A DNA stretch of 64,000 nt. Source: Hexactinellida sp. DTS-2022. Lineage: Eukaryota > Porifera > Hexactinellida. This document shows, one piece after another, positions 12,391 through 23,220 of the stretch. Where the stretch lies: assembly GCA_028753945.1 (NCBI GenBank), contig JAPNXP010000002.1, positions 7,006,001 through 7,070,000 of the forward strand, given 5' to 3'. Both the position numbers and the translations under genes were made by a program. How positions within the stretch are numbered: position 1 is the first letter of the stretch; the number at the start of each line of letters is the position of its first letter. The notes under the pieces are model-generated. The model was not told the origin of the DNA. It worked only from the letters and a program-made list of their open reading frames with translations, and did no database searches.

Positions 12391-12872
12391 CTGTAGACTA
12401 CCTAACTGATACACGTTGTGTCAGGAGGGAAACATGTCGATTTAATCATTCAAATTTCGAGAAAATTCGGATTTAGACATGGTTTTGCCAGCTCAAACGA
12501 TTCCAATCAAAAAATCAAAATTTTCAGAATTTGTTATGATGACGTAGCATAAAAGTGAACTGCTCCACTTGCCATACTCTTACTTTTGTGGATAAGAAAT
12601 GTGAAAATCACACCGTGGGAATACCCATAAGAAGATATTAGACTAATCTTATCTGTTTTAGGATATTTGGGTGGACTAATATAGAGTTGTGACAGATATA
12701 ACTCAAATATATGTATGTTTTCGCAATCCATGGTTCATCAAATACAGATTTATCATTTTTAAGAAAATGACGTAACTTTAGTTTCCTGATGCAGAATTGT
12801 TCAAATTTTGAGATCTGATAACTAATATGATATTCGTATTTGTTCATGTTTAGAAACAAAGGATTACTTATA
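12391..12872. other. No gene recognised
   Basis: AT-rich spacer between a TTAA element and a pogo-type MITE. No supported coding frame. Confidence 0.5.
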
Positions 12873-13417
12873 CAGTCTACTCCGCTTAATTGGGACACGT
12901 TTGTTCCAGGCCTCTTGTCCCAATTAAGCGGAGATCCCAATAAGCGAAAATATTCTGTCAGTAGTGATCTACCTACGATTTACAACAATTTTAGTTTTAA
13001 ACATGTTACAACGATTCCTCCAATGCCTGCGGACACTTGATTCTACTCAAACTCGTAGTATGACCCTTAATATTCAGTTGACTGTTTTAAACTATGCCAG
13101 AACCAAAGTTTATAATTTCTGGTGAATTTCGATTTACACAATTCAATAATAAAATTGGCCCTATTTAGATATTTTGTCATGCCTTAATGAGAATTGACCA
13201 AGATTATTAAAATTTGTTTTGATCAATATTAACTTTATATTTTTCGAGCACAATTTTGTTCCAAATTTGTTGAGTTTGTCCCAATTAAGCGGAGTTTGTC
13301 TCGATTAACCGAATATTTTAGTATTAGCTTCTATGGAAAGGATTCGGTTCTTGGGAAGTTGTCCCAATTAAGCGGCTGTCCCGATTAACCGGTGTCCCAA
13401 TTAAGCGGAGTACACTG
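12873..13417. mobile_element. pogo/Tigger-like MITE (545 bases), TA target
   Basis: The ends read CAGTCTACTCCGCTTAATTG and, inverted, CAGTGTACTCCGCTTAATTG, each bordered by TA. Internal copies of TCCCAATTAAGCGGAG occur near both ends (about 12920-12950, 13270-13410), giving sub-terminal repeats. CAGT ends with a TA duplication are the hallmark of pogo/Tigger elements. It encodes no transposase. Confidence 0.75.
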
Positions 13418-13616
13418 TATATTAACGGCGTTATATCGATTTAAAGAGAAAGTATGTGTCATCACTTTTTGTCTAAATCCTCGAATAAATATTTTCAAAA
13501 ATTTCGTAGTATTAATATATTATTGTGCTCTTGTTGGATTTCAAATTTATAGGTTCTACATATTATATACAAAGAACTACAGGTTAAGTTATTGAAAAAT
13601 CATACCGGCAGTCTAC

Positions 13617-14130
13617 GGTGAAATTACGGCAGATTCACCCAAAAAAACACATAAATTTAGTTATGAAGGTGGGAGTTTGAATTTCAGATTTATGATAGAA
13701 GACATTATAGCTAGATTCAAACTGAAAACGAAATCAAATTATCTTCTATAACCTCGATTTATTGGGCGTGCAGTTTTATACTAATTCAAAAGTCCCATAG
13801 GGAGATTTCTTCATACTCCACCTGATATGTGTGTGGATTTCAAGATCATTATTTGCTAAAGACCTGTACTGTGTGATCTAACAGATAGATCATCATTTAG
13901 GGCGGTTGGTGGGCGGTTTAGAATTTTGATGAGATCTAACTAAAAAATATTGTGACCTTTTGAAACCAAAAAATGAATAAAAATGTCATCTTTTTATGCC
14001 AAATTTGATAAAATGTTTGAAAAAAAGAATTCCCCCCCAAGTCATAATTCACAAATGTATACCGTCTACCAGCTCCGTCTTTTATAATCTTTAAGATAGC
14101 AATGCGATATGTTTCATCGACAAAAATGCA
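13617..14130. mobile_element. Diverged partial copy of the 5167-6538 TTAA element
   Basis: This block aligns with 5173-5565 (ATTACGGCAGATTCACCC, GGTGGGAGTTTGAATTTCA, GGGCGGTTGGTGGGCGG). It then jumps directly to the segment matching about 6235-6290 (CGTCTACCA and following). The left terminal bases are degraded and the right end is not found. Confidence 0.65.
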
Positions 14131-14578
14131 AGCCATTTTCTATAGTAATTCTATAGTTGCCATATCTAAAAGGATGATAATCTCGATCGAGCTCAGTCGG
14201 CGTCCCGAATGAGATTGGAGAGAGAATAGAGTTAATATGAAGTCTCTAAGTACACATGAAGTCTGAGTTCGCTTATTATGAAGACACAATTTTTGGTCCC
14301 TTGAATGTTCATAATAAAAGAACCTGACTGTATTATATAATAGCTTAATAACCACAAATATTATATTATATTACTTAATAAAATTAATTATGTATGTAAT
14401 AACTAAACCCCATGAAATTTTAACCCAACAAGAAACGAACACGACACAAGACATGAACTTTGAACACGTGTACGACAAGAACACGAATCGTCTTTGTGTC
14501 GTCTGTTGTTACAGTATTGTAGACAATCCTTATTAAACCCCTTATCGGTTAAACAAAATACATATTCGTTAAGTTAAA
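14131..14578. repeat. Fragment resembling the interior of the 7851 hAT MITE
   Basis: From about 14345 to 14510 the order ATTTTAACCCAACA, CATGAACTTTGAACACG, ACACGAA-like words matches 8415-8600. Ends and target duplication are not preserved. The first 200 bases show nothing recognisable. Confidence 0.45.
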
Positions 14579-14648
14579 AATTCATTGACTATGAATATGA
14601 ATAGATATACTGTACTTAAATTACTTAAGATCATATAATGTCTTTTTT

Positions 14649-14939
14649 GAGGCAACAGGTTGCTCAGCATCAGTCCCAACAACAACAAGAGGTTACTCAG
14701 CATCAGTCCCAACAACAACAGTTGCTTCCCAGCATCAGTCCCAACAACAACAGGTTTCTTCTCAGCATCAGTCCCAACAACAACAGGTTGCTCAGCATCA
14801 GTTCCAACAACAACAGATTGCTTCCCAGCATCAGTCCCTACAACAACAGGTTGCTTCTCAGCATCAGTCCCAAACACAACAGGTTGATCCCAGCATCAGT
14901 CCCAACAACAACAGGTTGCTTCCCAGCATCAGTCCCAAC
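14649..14939. repeat. 33-base minisatellite (coding on the minus strand)
   Basis: About eight to nine units of a ~33-base word (CAGCATCAGTCCCAACAACA plus CAGGTTGCTTCC) with small variants. Read on the minus strand each unit is one GTDAGKQPVVV-type peptide. The plus-strand glutamine/serine-rich frames are only the complement of this repeat. Confidence 0.8.
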
Positions 14940-15084
14940 CAGTGCTGCCAAGTCTCCGTAAATTTACGTAGACTACGTAGATATGACCCCTATCTACGTG
15001 TCTACGTATGAAAACTTAATTCTACGTATTTCTAGCGAAATATATATTAAGACTTTTTGTTTAGCATATTGTTATAGTTTAGTA

Positions 15085-15887
15085 CAGGGCTCGGCAACCC
15101 TAGGCACGCGTGCCACTTATGGCACGCGAAGTATTTCTCCACGGCTCGCTAAGTGATTTACTCAAACTATTCCTTGTCGACGATTTTCAGTTTTCTCTGT
15201 TTTTGCCAACCTAACACATAAGTTTTAGCTCCAATAAATGTTATTACTTGTCATTAAATACATAAGAGATAGAACTGTTACGGAAATTTTGGTCCACTTG
15301 GAAAATTGGTACGGATGGAGAAATATTATCATAGATAAATGGTCAGAACCTAAAAAACTTTGTCACATCATGGGATGGAATTAGTAATATGTTGAAAATG
15401 AAGTGAAGAACTGTTTTAATGAGATTTAAGCGCGTACGACTGGAAAAAGAACTCATTAGCCGGGTTGGAGGGTCCGTCATGAGAGAAAGAGAGTACCAGG
15501 ACAAATATTCTCTGCAAAAATGTTGCTAGAACCATTTTCCATGGAATATTGTTCCTAAGACCATTTCCCATGGAATCTAGGTCTTCGGACCAAATATTTC
15601 GGGGAAATTTGATCCGAGTGCCCATTATTCCATGGAAAAATGGTCCTATGACCAAAATTCAATCAAATACTGGTCCAATCGTGGGACGAAATATTTCACG
15701 CCTGGACCATTTGGCCATCGAATTGGCCCACCGAACCAAATTTACCGGTAAATTGGTATGGGGACTATTTTGGGGACAAATTTTCCATTGACTGAACTAT
15801 TAGGATTATATTTGGCACGGAAGGTCATAAATATGTTGACATCATAGGTAAACAGGCACACTTCATTCAAAAGGTTGCCGGCCTCTG
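15085..15887. mobile_element. Nested hAT MITE, near-perfect 8-base TSD
   Basis: The ends are CAGGGCTCGGCAACC and GGTTGCCGGCCTCTG, with flanks GTTTAGTA (15077-15084) and GTTTAGTG (15888-15895). The left end continues with GGCACGCGTGCC, typical of an animal hAT family. The interior (about 15290-15790) is a degenerate repeat built on TTGGTCC and TTCCATGGAA words, without coding capacity. Confidence 0.7.
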
Positions 15888-16143
15888 GTTTAGTGCAACT
15901 TAGTTAAGGCCTCGCGTCACATGCAATTTAAAACCAAAAAATTTATTGTTACATGAATCCCCGCTAATCTATTCTATCAGCTATTATTCAAATCAAAGTT
16001 TGACTCTCTTACTCATATACTTACCGAGTTACAGCCAAATATGAGAATCTGGAAATAAATGACGTGCTATTATTATATAGCATTAATTTAAAATATACTA
16101 TACAAAAGATTCTACCAGAGAATTGGGTAGTTATCAATGCAAT

Positions 16144-16383
16144 GTTAATGCATATTAAAGTTAGTACTAAATATATAGAAAGGGCAATGATTACGTTTTT
16201 TGATATAGTGTTTACTTTTCATACTACTGGAGTGACTGACTATTCGGAATTTTCTGGAATGTTCAATATTTCCAGAAAATTCCGAATAGTCACTCCAGTA
16301 GTGTGAAAAGTAAACACTATATCAAAAAACGTAAATTATAGCCCCTTTCTATATAGTTTGTACATACTTTAATATACATTAAC
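16144..16383. repeat. Near-perfect palindrome, ~115-base arms
   Basis: The left arm (GTTAATGCATATTAAAG through ATTCGGAATTTTCTGGAA) is mirrored by TTCCAGAAAATTCCGAATA through CTTTAATATACATTAAC. Only a few bases lie between the arms. The inner ~80 bases per arm are almost identical and the outer parts are more diverged. It lies inside the hAT 14940-16953. Confidence 0.8.
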
Positions 16384-17133
16384 CTGGATCTATTTAGTGC
16401 TATAGACCACCCATGCAGACGAAAGTGAAGTAGTCGCTTATGATAATTATATATTCATTGTTTTTCTTATTTGTTTATTCTTTATTCAAATTCTATAATT
16501 AACTCTACTTCATTTGGTCAATTGTTTGTTCAGATTACCATAATTTGTCGTAACAATATAATTGTGATTTGTTGTTACTAGTGAACGACCATATCATTAT
16601 TTATTTTTTGTAATGCTATGTTAAATAATAACATAGTGATGAATTATTCCAATCGCAGAATACTCTGATTTAAAACAGTTTCACAATTAAAATTAGCTAA
16701 TTAAATATTACTTTGATAGTTCGATACATGCTATTAGTTAGTATATCTTACTTTTTACAAGCGCGAAAGCGTCCATATATCTAGCTTTATTAATGATTAT
16801 TCATACAAAATAGTTAGTTTATATTTTTGAAAGGCAAATTAAGAACTCTTTGTTCGCAGAGGGAATTTTAGTATGCTCCGTTAAAAAATTTATTTCTCCG
16901 TAAATTTTATGGTCAAACTCCGGGAATCTCTCTTAACTCACTTGGCAGCACTGGTCCCAGCAACGGCTGAGTGCTCAATCGATGACTCGATGCTGCGGAG
17001 GGTTTCGTGTACCAAAGCAAGTTCATTTCTTATAATGATATTTGATGCCTCCAGAGTGTACATGCCAGCAATTATCTCGGGCACTTCTCTCACTAGACGT
17101 TGATCCTCCTCCCGAGAGTCTAGCCACTCATCA

Positions 17134-17556
17134 CTGCAACGTGGGAGAAATCATCTTGACACTATAGAACAAAAAAATCAAAATTACAGCTGTGCCGACT
17201 AAATATATCATTAATTAGAATACATTAATTTCTATTTTATCCATTGTTGAAAATTAATAGCTATCAATAGGAGCAAACCAGACCTCACAAGTGGGATCAA
17301 TATGATTATTAGGAGTAGAGAAAATGGAGAAAGTTTACTTATTAGCTAATTATATAGTTAATGAGTTTAACACAACCACAGTAATAGAAAAAGAGAAATC
17401 CTGAAATCCTAGCGCCTACGAAAACTACTGCGTGACTTGGCCTGGCGCTCGAGGGCACTACCGAAATTACAGGCCTGACGCCCGATGGCGCTAGAGCCAT
17501 AACGGGCTTGGCAGGTAGGCTCGATTAAATCGACCCTTGAACTAGATGGAATACTA
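17134..17556. other. Intergenic or intron sequence
   Basis: The first part would be the intron upstream of the minus-strand exon ending at 17133. From about 17420 the base composition changes to GC/CA-rich, marking the start of the retroelement block. Confidence 0.4.
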
Positions 17557-18224
17557 GTGTGGGTTACTTTAGGAGCGCTGACGTGGTCGGGGCTAGTGGG
17601 GATTTTTAGGGGGGCTGATCTGGTCGGGGCTAGTGGGGGTTACTTGAGGGGGGCTGACGTGGTCGAGGCTTTGGGGGTATGTGTGTACAGGGGCAAATGT
17701 GATTGGGCTATAGGGGGTTACAAGAGGGTTGGTAGAATTCTAGGTGGGGTGATATTAAGAGAAAGCGTAAGTGACACACAACAAACCCGAGCATACGGCC
17801 TCGAACGACTCCTCACAGCACCCAACGACAACCAAGCACTTACCGAACTCCCCCTCCTATATCTGCCAGGATTTAAGAGCCACCTATACCTAGCAATTGC
17901 TTCACAACTACGACTAAATCCCAACGACATGGGGCGTGTATTCTTAGGTACACTCCTACAAACAAAGCTACGAAACAACAAACACCTGGCAGACATTGCC
18001 AATACACGCGGTCCACGGAATTCTACCTACGCTTCAATAACGAAAGACCGATTACCTATCCAACCTAAACCGAAACGCCCACAGGACACACGCCCGATGT
18101 ATAAAACGCAATTTCCTTCCACTCGGTGCCTAACTGCAGCAACCATATAGACTACAACAGACAAAAATACACCAACAAAATAGAGGCAAAAACCCGTAAC
18201 CGAACGATTGACGAGTTCCGTAGG

Positions 18225-18279
18225 GTTGGGGTATCCTTCAGTTATTGTCCACGGTACAATAACTGAAGGATACCCCAAC
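18225..18279. repeat. Perfect 24-base inverted repeat with 7-base loop
   Basis: GTTGGGGTATCCTTCAG followed by TTATTGT is mirrored exactly after the loop CCACGGT. It would form a very stable hairpin in DNA or RNA within the retroelement region. Its role is unknown; it could equally be a tiny insertion. Confidence 0.75.
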
Positions 18280-20999
18280 CACACGGAAAGCCGCGGGTGT
18301 CCACTTTTATCAAGCCACCAAAAAAGTCAAACCTTCCTACAGGCAGCGCCCGATAAAATCCCCCAAGATGTACGTAAGCAAATATACCCAGCCCTAATTA
18401 AAGCGTGCAAAAACCACGCATATGCGCACGCTGCGGGCGCCCACGTACCCACGAATGAACATCACCACAACCAATGCTCCAGTTATGGAAAGCAATGCCC
18501 CACTAAACGCACTCCCGAATGCCTAAACAATACCTGCAGCCACCCACACCATGAGACAACAATTATCTGGAGGACAGACGAAATTACAATCACACCGATC
18601 CCGAAACTCATCGATCGTTCCAAGTATAGCCCTTTTTGTTAAGGGAGTCAGGGACACGTGCTATCCCTCCCTCCCTACACACCGACTGTTACCGGTACCA
18701 CACATGCGACCTCTGCGAACACGAGCAAGACCAAAACTCGAAATCAGCAATAGACCACTAACGGATGAAAACAGCGAAAACCCAACACCTAACTAAAGAC
18801 ATCACTCCACCCCTACCCCTACCACTACCAACGGAATGGACGTATAAACCACCACCCATATTCATACAATCCTTTGTCAACCTCGACACAGCACTCACTC
18901 TACAAAAGATCCTCGAATATGGATTGAACTTCCAAACGGTCCAAGAGTCCACACCAACCCCATTACTAACCCCATTCGAAGACTGCCAAAACTTGCAGGA
19001 AACCTACCACCCCTAACCCACTTCAATCTACGACCTTATGAGAAAAAAACACATGATAAATTCACATACCATCTCAAAAGACTTAAAGAGAACCTCAAGG
19101 TCTAAAAACTAAAAATCATATCCGCCAACAAAGGACCAGGACTACTACTAATCCACACCAACACACTAGAAGCGATCTACAGTGAATACCTAGACAACAC
19201 CGGCCACACTGTGAACGCCGACCAATACATTTCATGTATTCTCAAACTCAAACAGGCGCTAACACATCTACAGCCAAACACCAATCTACACAACACCGAC
19301 GATCGGCCGCCAACAATGTATTTCAAAATTAAAACACACAAGCCCTCATTCACTACAAACCAAATACGATACCTCGAAATATACACCTACACCATAGGAC
19401 CAAAGGAGCTAACAAAAATAGCCCGGCCCATTGTCAACTATAAAAACTCAATCACTGCTTGCACAAGCAAATGCTTTCGTGAACATATCACGCCTATAAT
19501 CGATAACTGACCGTATCTGACGCAGGATATATTCGAAACGATCAGCCAAGTGAATCGACATGGCCCCCCAGAGATCTTCTGTGGTAACATAGAAGCTTTC
19601 TATCCCAACCAGGGACGTCGCCAGGATTTTTCATCTAAGGGGGGGCGACAAAATTACCAGGGGGGGCATGCCCCCCCCTCCCCCCCCCCCTCACAAAATT
19701 CGTATCAACGAGAGTCGATTATAAATCTAAATGGTTTTTTTTTTTGTTTGTTGTTTGTTTGTTCCGAATTGATTGAGAAACTGGGTAAGAGTTACAGACT
19801 TGAAATTTGGCAGGGAGGTGGGTAACTACGTATCTAGAAAGAAGTTCTAATATCTAAGAAAAATATTCACATCTTCAATCTCAAAAGGTCACAAAACCTT
19901 TAGCCAATTAAATTCGAGCGTGGCACAGTATGGATTAGCAGCTAGCATTCAATTAGTATAAATTGATTTAGTGTCTCTAACATTTGTTAAGCGTGCATTA
20001 TAGAATGCCAATCTGAAACTGCAATTTAATTGGGCGAGAAAAAAATAATAAATCCAATCAATCATTTGTAATTTACATGTTTTAAAGGGTCGTGGCCGCT
20101 TACTTCCAACGACTATATATGGAGTAATTAAGTAAGCTGATTCCAAATATATAATGTTGTTAACAACCCATGTGTATATATTTGTTGTTTAGATGTAGAC
20201 GTTATAAGGAATTTACCAGGGGCGAGGCCAGCCTCAACTGTATTGTGGGGCTAAAGCCCCTGGATTATTACTCAAAAAATTGAGGTCCAACTAGAACCTC
20301 AAAAGAATCTAATAATTTTTGATCCATCCCACAGCGGTATTATACTAGATTTTACTTGCAAATCCAATCCATTCGTGATTAAATTCGATACTCGATTGCT
20401 GATTTTTCGAATCGATTGGATTGCCCATAGTTTAGATAGATTGGAACTCAATCAATGGACCTGGAACGATTTTATTTCTGTTTCTCGATTGGTGTAATAT
20501 TTTACCCAAATTGATTGACAAAAGAAGATCTAACATTTTTCTCAATTCATTATTGCAACTTGGTTGTCAGTTTCAGACAATGTGTATAGTACACTGTATA
20601 CCCTTTTTCATTACATCAGAAATCAGAATTTTCGATATTTCGATTCTTTATTCCAATTTCAAATGGTATGTTCAAATGCGAATAGTATCTAGTTACTGCT
20701 GATATGCATAAATAGTGGTGGCTCTGTTGTGACTAATAAAGAAACGATTATAATTTCAAAAAAATAATATATAACTAGGTAATAAGCTAACAACATGTAA
20801 ATATTATGATCAACCGACCTAAATAACTTAGAGAAAATCGAGAAAAACATAAGAAAAATCTATAGAAATGGTCAATATCAATTGGATTTTTCAGGTGCAG
20901 CGTCTATTGTGCAACCCACGATATCTGTTGGAAACTTGGATTCACAACCTGATTACAAAGGAATATTGACTAATTATATATGAATTATTTGGTCTAAAG

Positions 21000-21310
21000 C
21001 AGGGCTCTCCAACCGTTTTCATTAGTGTATTAAAACATGATTGAGGGCCGCAAGATCATAATCCGTACGTAGAAAAATCTCCTCGACAGATATATTTCAA
21101 TTTTTTGAGATCTGCTTCTATTTGTAAGTATCTAATTTGTCAATTTCTAATTCTAAATTTGAAACACTCGAAAGATTACCATTACCATTCAAATAAAGAT
21201 CAGTATGGAACAAAAATGCAATTGGACGCATAACTAAATATTTCAATAGGCAATATTATTTGGCGGGCCAGCATATTTTGCTCCTGCGGGCCGAAGTTTG
21301 GAGACCCCTG
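21000..21310. mobile_element. Third-level nested hAT MITE (311 bases)
   Basis: The ends read CAGGGCTCTCCAACC and GTTTGGAGACCCCTG, with an internal GGGCCGCAAG and GCGGGCC. Flanks GTCTAAAG and GTCAAAAT agree at six of eight positions. The termini match the widespread CAGGGGTCTCCAAAC-type hAT MITEs of animals. Confidence 0.65.
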
Positions 21311-21630
21311 GTCAAAATACAAATTAAAGAATCAATACTAAATTATATGAGAACATTGATATCTAAATATTAATTTCAGAAATTATCAAATTAAATTTAG
21401 CAATGTTGTACTATCTTATACGTATACACCTGTTATGATCCTCAGGAGTACTTGGGATTGAGGAGCCCTGGGTAGGTGGCAGTACGGGTTGACCATGACT
21501 ATTAGCGAGTCTTGGTGCAAACGAGCCGGCAGTACGACTGGTACCGTAGTCTAGGACTATAGATACACATGGCACAGTACGGCACTCGCAGGAGTTACGG
21601 GCTGGAGCGAGAGGTGCGGCAGCACGCATG

Positions 21631-21680
21631 GTGGTAGAGGGTTACCCTCCTGATGAGTCCTTGTAATGGGACGAAACCAC
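21631..21680 (+). ncRNA. Hammerhead ribozyme (type III arrangement)
   Basis: All conserved parts are present in order. Stem III 5' strand is GTGG (21631-21634), then the cleavage triplet end UA (cut predicted after 21636). Stem I is a hairpin GAGGG-TTA-CCCTC (21637-21649), followed by the core CUGAUGA (21650-21656). Stem II is GUCC/GGAC with an 8-base loop (21657-21672). Then come GAAA (21673-21676) and the stem III 3' strand CCAC (21677-21680). The U of the cleavage site can pair with the last A of GAAA as the fold requires. Stems I (5 pairs), II (4) and III (4) are fully paired. It would be a self-cleaving RNA. It sits in the GC-rich interior of the hAT at 20217-21856, possibly part of a small ribozyme-bearing retroposon or satellite monomer captured there. 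Confidence 0.75.
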
Positions 21681-22292
21681 ACACATAACTTCCCCATGAG
21701 TTGAGGTCGGCTAGAGCGGCTAGTCTTCATACTAGTACGTGGCCCATCTCATAACACACCATCAGTAATTAGGGGCTAACTTTATAATATTTGGGGGGGC
21801 TAAATTTCGGATTTGGTGGGGCTTAGCCCCCAAAGCCCCCCCTGGCCTCGCCACTGGAATTTACATACGTTACTTCTGTTATTTGTTGGTTGGGATATAT
21901 GAGGAACCAGAAGGGTTCTCTCTGCAGCCGCGCAGCGAAAGCAAGCGAAGCGCGCTTGTATACATAATAATAATAATAATACACATACAACGTTATTTGG
22001 CAATAATTTAGCAGGGGGGTATGTCCCGGGCCACGAAAATTTACAAGGGGGGGCATTGCCCCGGGGCGAGAATCTCTACCAGGGGGGCATTGCCCCCCTA
22101 AACCCCGCCGTGGCGACGTCCCTGATCCCAACACCCCACATAGTCTAGTTATCGACGCTTTTACAGCCTTCAATTCCCACCTTCCAAACCAACCAAGGAT
22201 ACTAAACATTTATTAAACTTTAACTTTACAACCGATAGATCACTCATCTACTACCTGGGAAATACTGGCATCCCAATGGGCCTACCCTCGCA

Positions 22293-22665
22293 CAGTGGCG
22301 GCGCCAGGGCGCCGCCGCTGGGGGGCACCAGGTGGGCAAACATGAACCCAGGGGGGGCACACCTTTTTAGAAAAAAACTCAGGACTTCATAGTTGCCGTC
22401 GAGACTCGAGAATCCACATATTTTCCCAGTAGAGTATAAAAAACTAATCCCAATTTGCCCAAAACTCCAAGAATCGCAAGCCGTTCGCATTTCAAACTGG
22501 TTGTTGTCTTGTTGTTCATGTTCAATATTGTTCATATTTCGCTAAAAATATCTGAGAATATTTGTTTTCCAAAGAATCTTTCAAAAGTGTGCCCCCCCTG
22601 GCGGGGGGCACCATTTTCCCGTGGGGGGCACGTGCCCCCCCTTCCCCCCCCTATTGCCGCCACTC
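22293..22665. mobile_element. hAT-type MITE (373 bases) in RT motif B
   Basis: The ends CAGTGGCGGCGCC and, inverted, GAGTGGCGGCAAT face each other. The flanks CCCTCGCA and CCTTCGCA differ at one base. Runs of C and G lie just inside both ends. Removing it rejoins the RT motif B reading GIPMGLP and FAPELA. Confidence 0.65.
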
Positions 22666-23220
22666 CCTTCGCACCCGAACTGGCATGAATGTGCACAGCA
22701 TATCTCTTAAATAATTACAATGTATCACCATTGCAAACCCTCACAATTTACTCTGATGACGTGGCCGCTACCTACCCAATTGACGAACTTCCACTCCAAC
22801 CCTATAAACCTATCCCAACAGTGTCGAACACCACACAGGACAGCAGATCCTACCGGCTACCAAAGAATTTATACCAATCCAACAGAAATATCGACAACCA
22901 TTGCTACTCCACCCGCATTCACACCATCCATCGAAGAAAATGTGTGCAAACACATATGTCAGCTCAGCATTCAGATCCACACGAATCGGCACAAATCCAG
23001 CCAACACTCTAGACTACCTGATACGTAAATATGTGCCAGCATTAACACGACTCGGCCACAAACCAACAGATGTAATAGAAAAACTAACTAACATAGCATT
23101 CTTCCCTAAACACTCTACCAAACAAACCTGGTAATTCAAACCCATAATAAAGTACTCTTTCTCAGATACCAGACCCACAAAAACCCAATTACAACCCATT
23201 ACTAAAAAGGACTACCACCT

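Larger units (their letters stand above)
14940..16953. mobile_element. hAT-type element (2.0 kb), 8-base TSD
   Basis: The left end is CAGTGCTGCCAAGTCTCCG and the right end ACTTGGCAGCACTG. The flanks GTCCCAAC (14932-14939) and GTCCCAGC (16954-16961) differ at one base. Sub-terminal CTCCGTAAATTTACG-type words occur on both sides. No transposase frame is seen. It landed in a coding minisatellite and itself contains a second hAT (15085-15887) and a palindrome (16144-16383). Confidence 0.75.
14579..17133 (-). pseudogene. Unrecognised gene with 11-residue tandem peptide repeat, split by a hAT insertion
   Basis: On the minus strand an exon opens after a good acceptor (TTTCTCCCACGTTGCAG, ending at 17134). 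It reads an amphipathic, probably coiled-coil stretch: DEWLDSREEDQRLVREVPEI, then a further ~45 codons to SIEHSAVAG. The hAT element 14940-16953 interrupts it. Removing the element and one TSD restores the frame exactly, into GTDAGKQPVVV repeats (about eight 11-residue units). Within the repeats, near 14720, one base is missing and the frame shifts to leucine-rich nonsense ending at 14579. I do not recognise the protein. The smooth join across the insertion argues that it was coding. The current state is disrupted. Confidence 0.5.
20217..21856. mobile_element. Second-level nested hAT (1.64 kb), perfect 8-base TSD
   Basis: The ends are CAGGGGCGAGGCCAG and CTGGCCTCGCCACTG, flanked by GAATTTAC on both sides (20209-20216 and 21857-21864). 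Inside are a third hAT (21000-21310) and a GC-rich segment (about 21420-21750) with a hammerhead ribozyme. No transposase frame is seen. Confidence 0.85.
19610..22124. mobile_element. hAT-type element (2.5 kb), perfect 8-base TSD, inserted in RT motif A
   Basis: The ends are CAGGGACGTCGCCA and TGGCGACGTCCCTG, flanked by ATCCCAAC on both sides (19602-19609 and 22125-22132). Excision rejoins the RT frame after FYPN. Sub-terminal runs of G and C (AGGGGGGGC and its inverse) lie near both ends. No transposase remains. It contains a second hAT at 20217-21856. Confidence 0.85.
19211..23134 (+). pseudogene. Reverse transcriptase fragments, Penelope-like
   Basis: In order: a fingers segment with PPTMYFKIKTHKP and KIARPIVNYKNS (the KIHKP...RPIV signature of Penelope-like RTs). 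After a stop at 19508 comes motif A, reading CGNIEAFYPNTP across the hAT insertion at 19610-22124; the usual catalytic Asp is Asn here. Then motif B, GNTGIPMGLP and FAPELA, across the MITE 22293-22665. Motif C is IYSDDVAATYP near 22755, with the YxDD-type aspartates intact. A thumb-like segment (IRKYVPALTRLGHKPTDVIE) ends at 23132. Several stops and frame changes show it is dead. Clade assignment rests on the KTHKP/RPIV spacing and is tentative. Confidence 0.55.

Noticed and set aside
14638..14961. Plus-strand Gln/Ser-rich or Asn/Thr-rich frames
   Set aside because: The minus strand of the same minisatellite joins a non-repetitive exon in frame; the plus-strand frames are its shadow.
15416..15791. 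Frames inside the nested hAT near 15.4-15.8 kb
   Set aside because: The region is a degenerate repeat of TTGGTCC/TTCCATGG words within a MITE; the frames follow the repeat.
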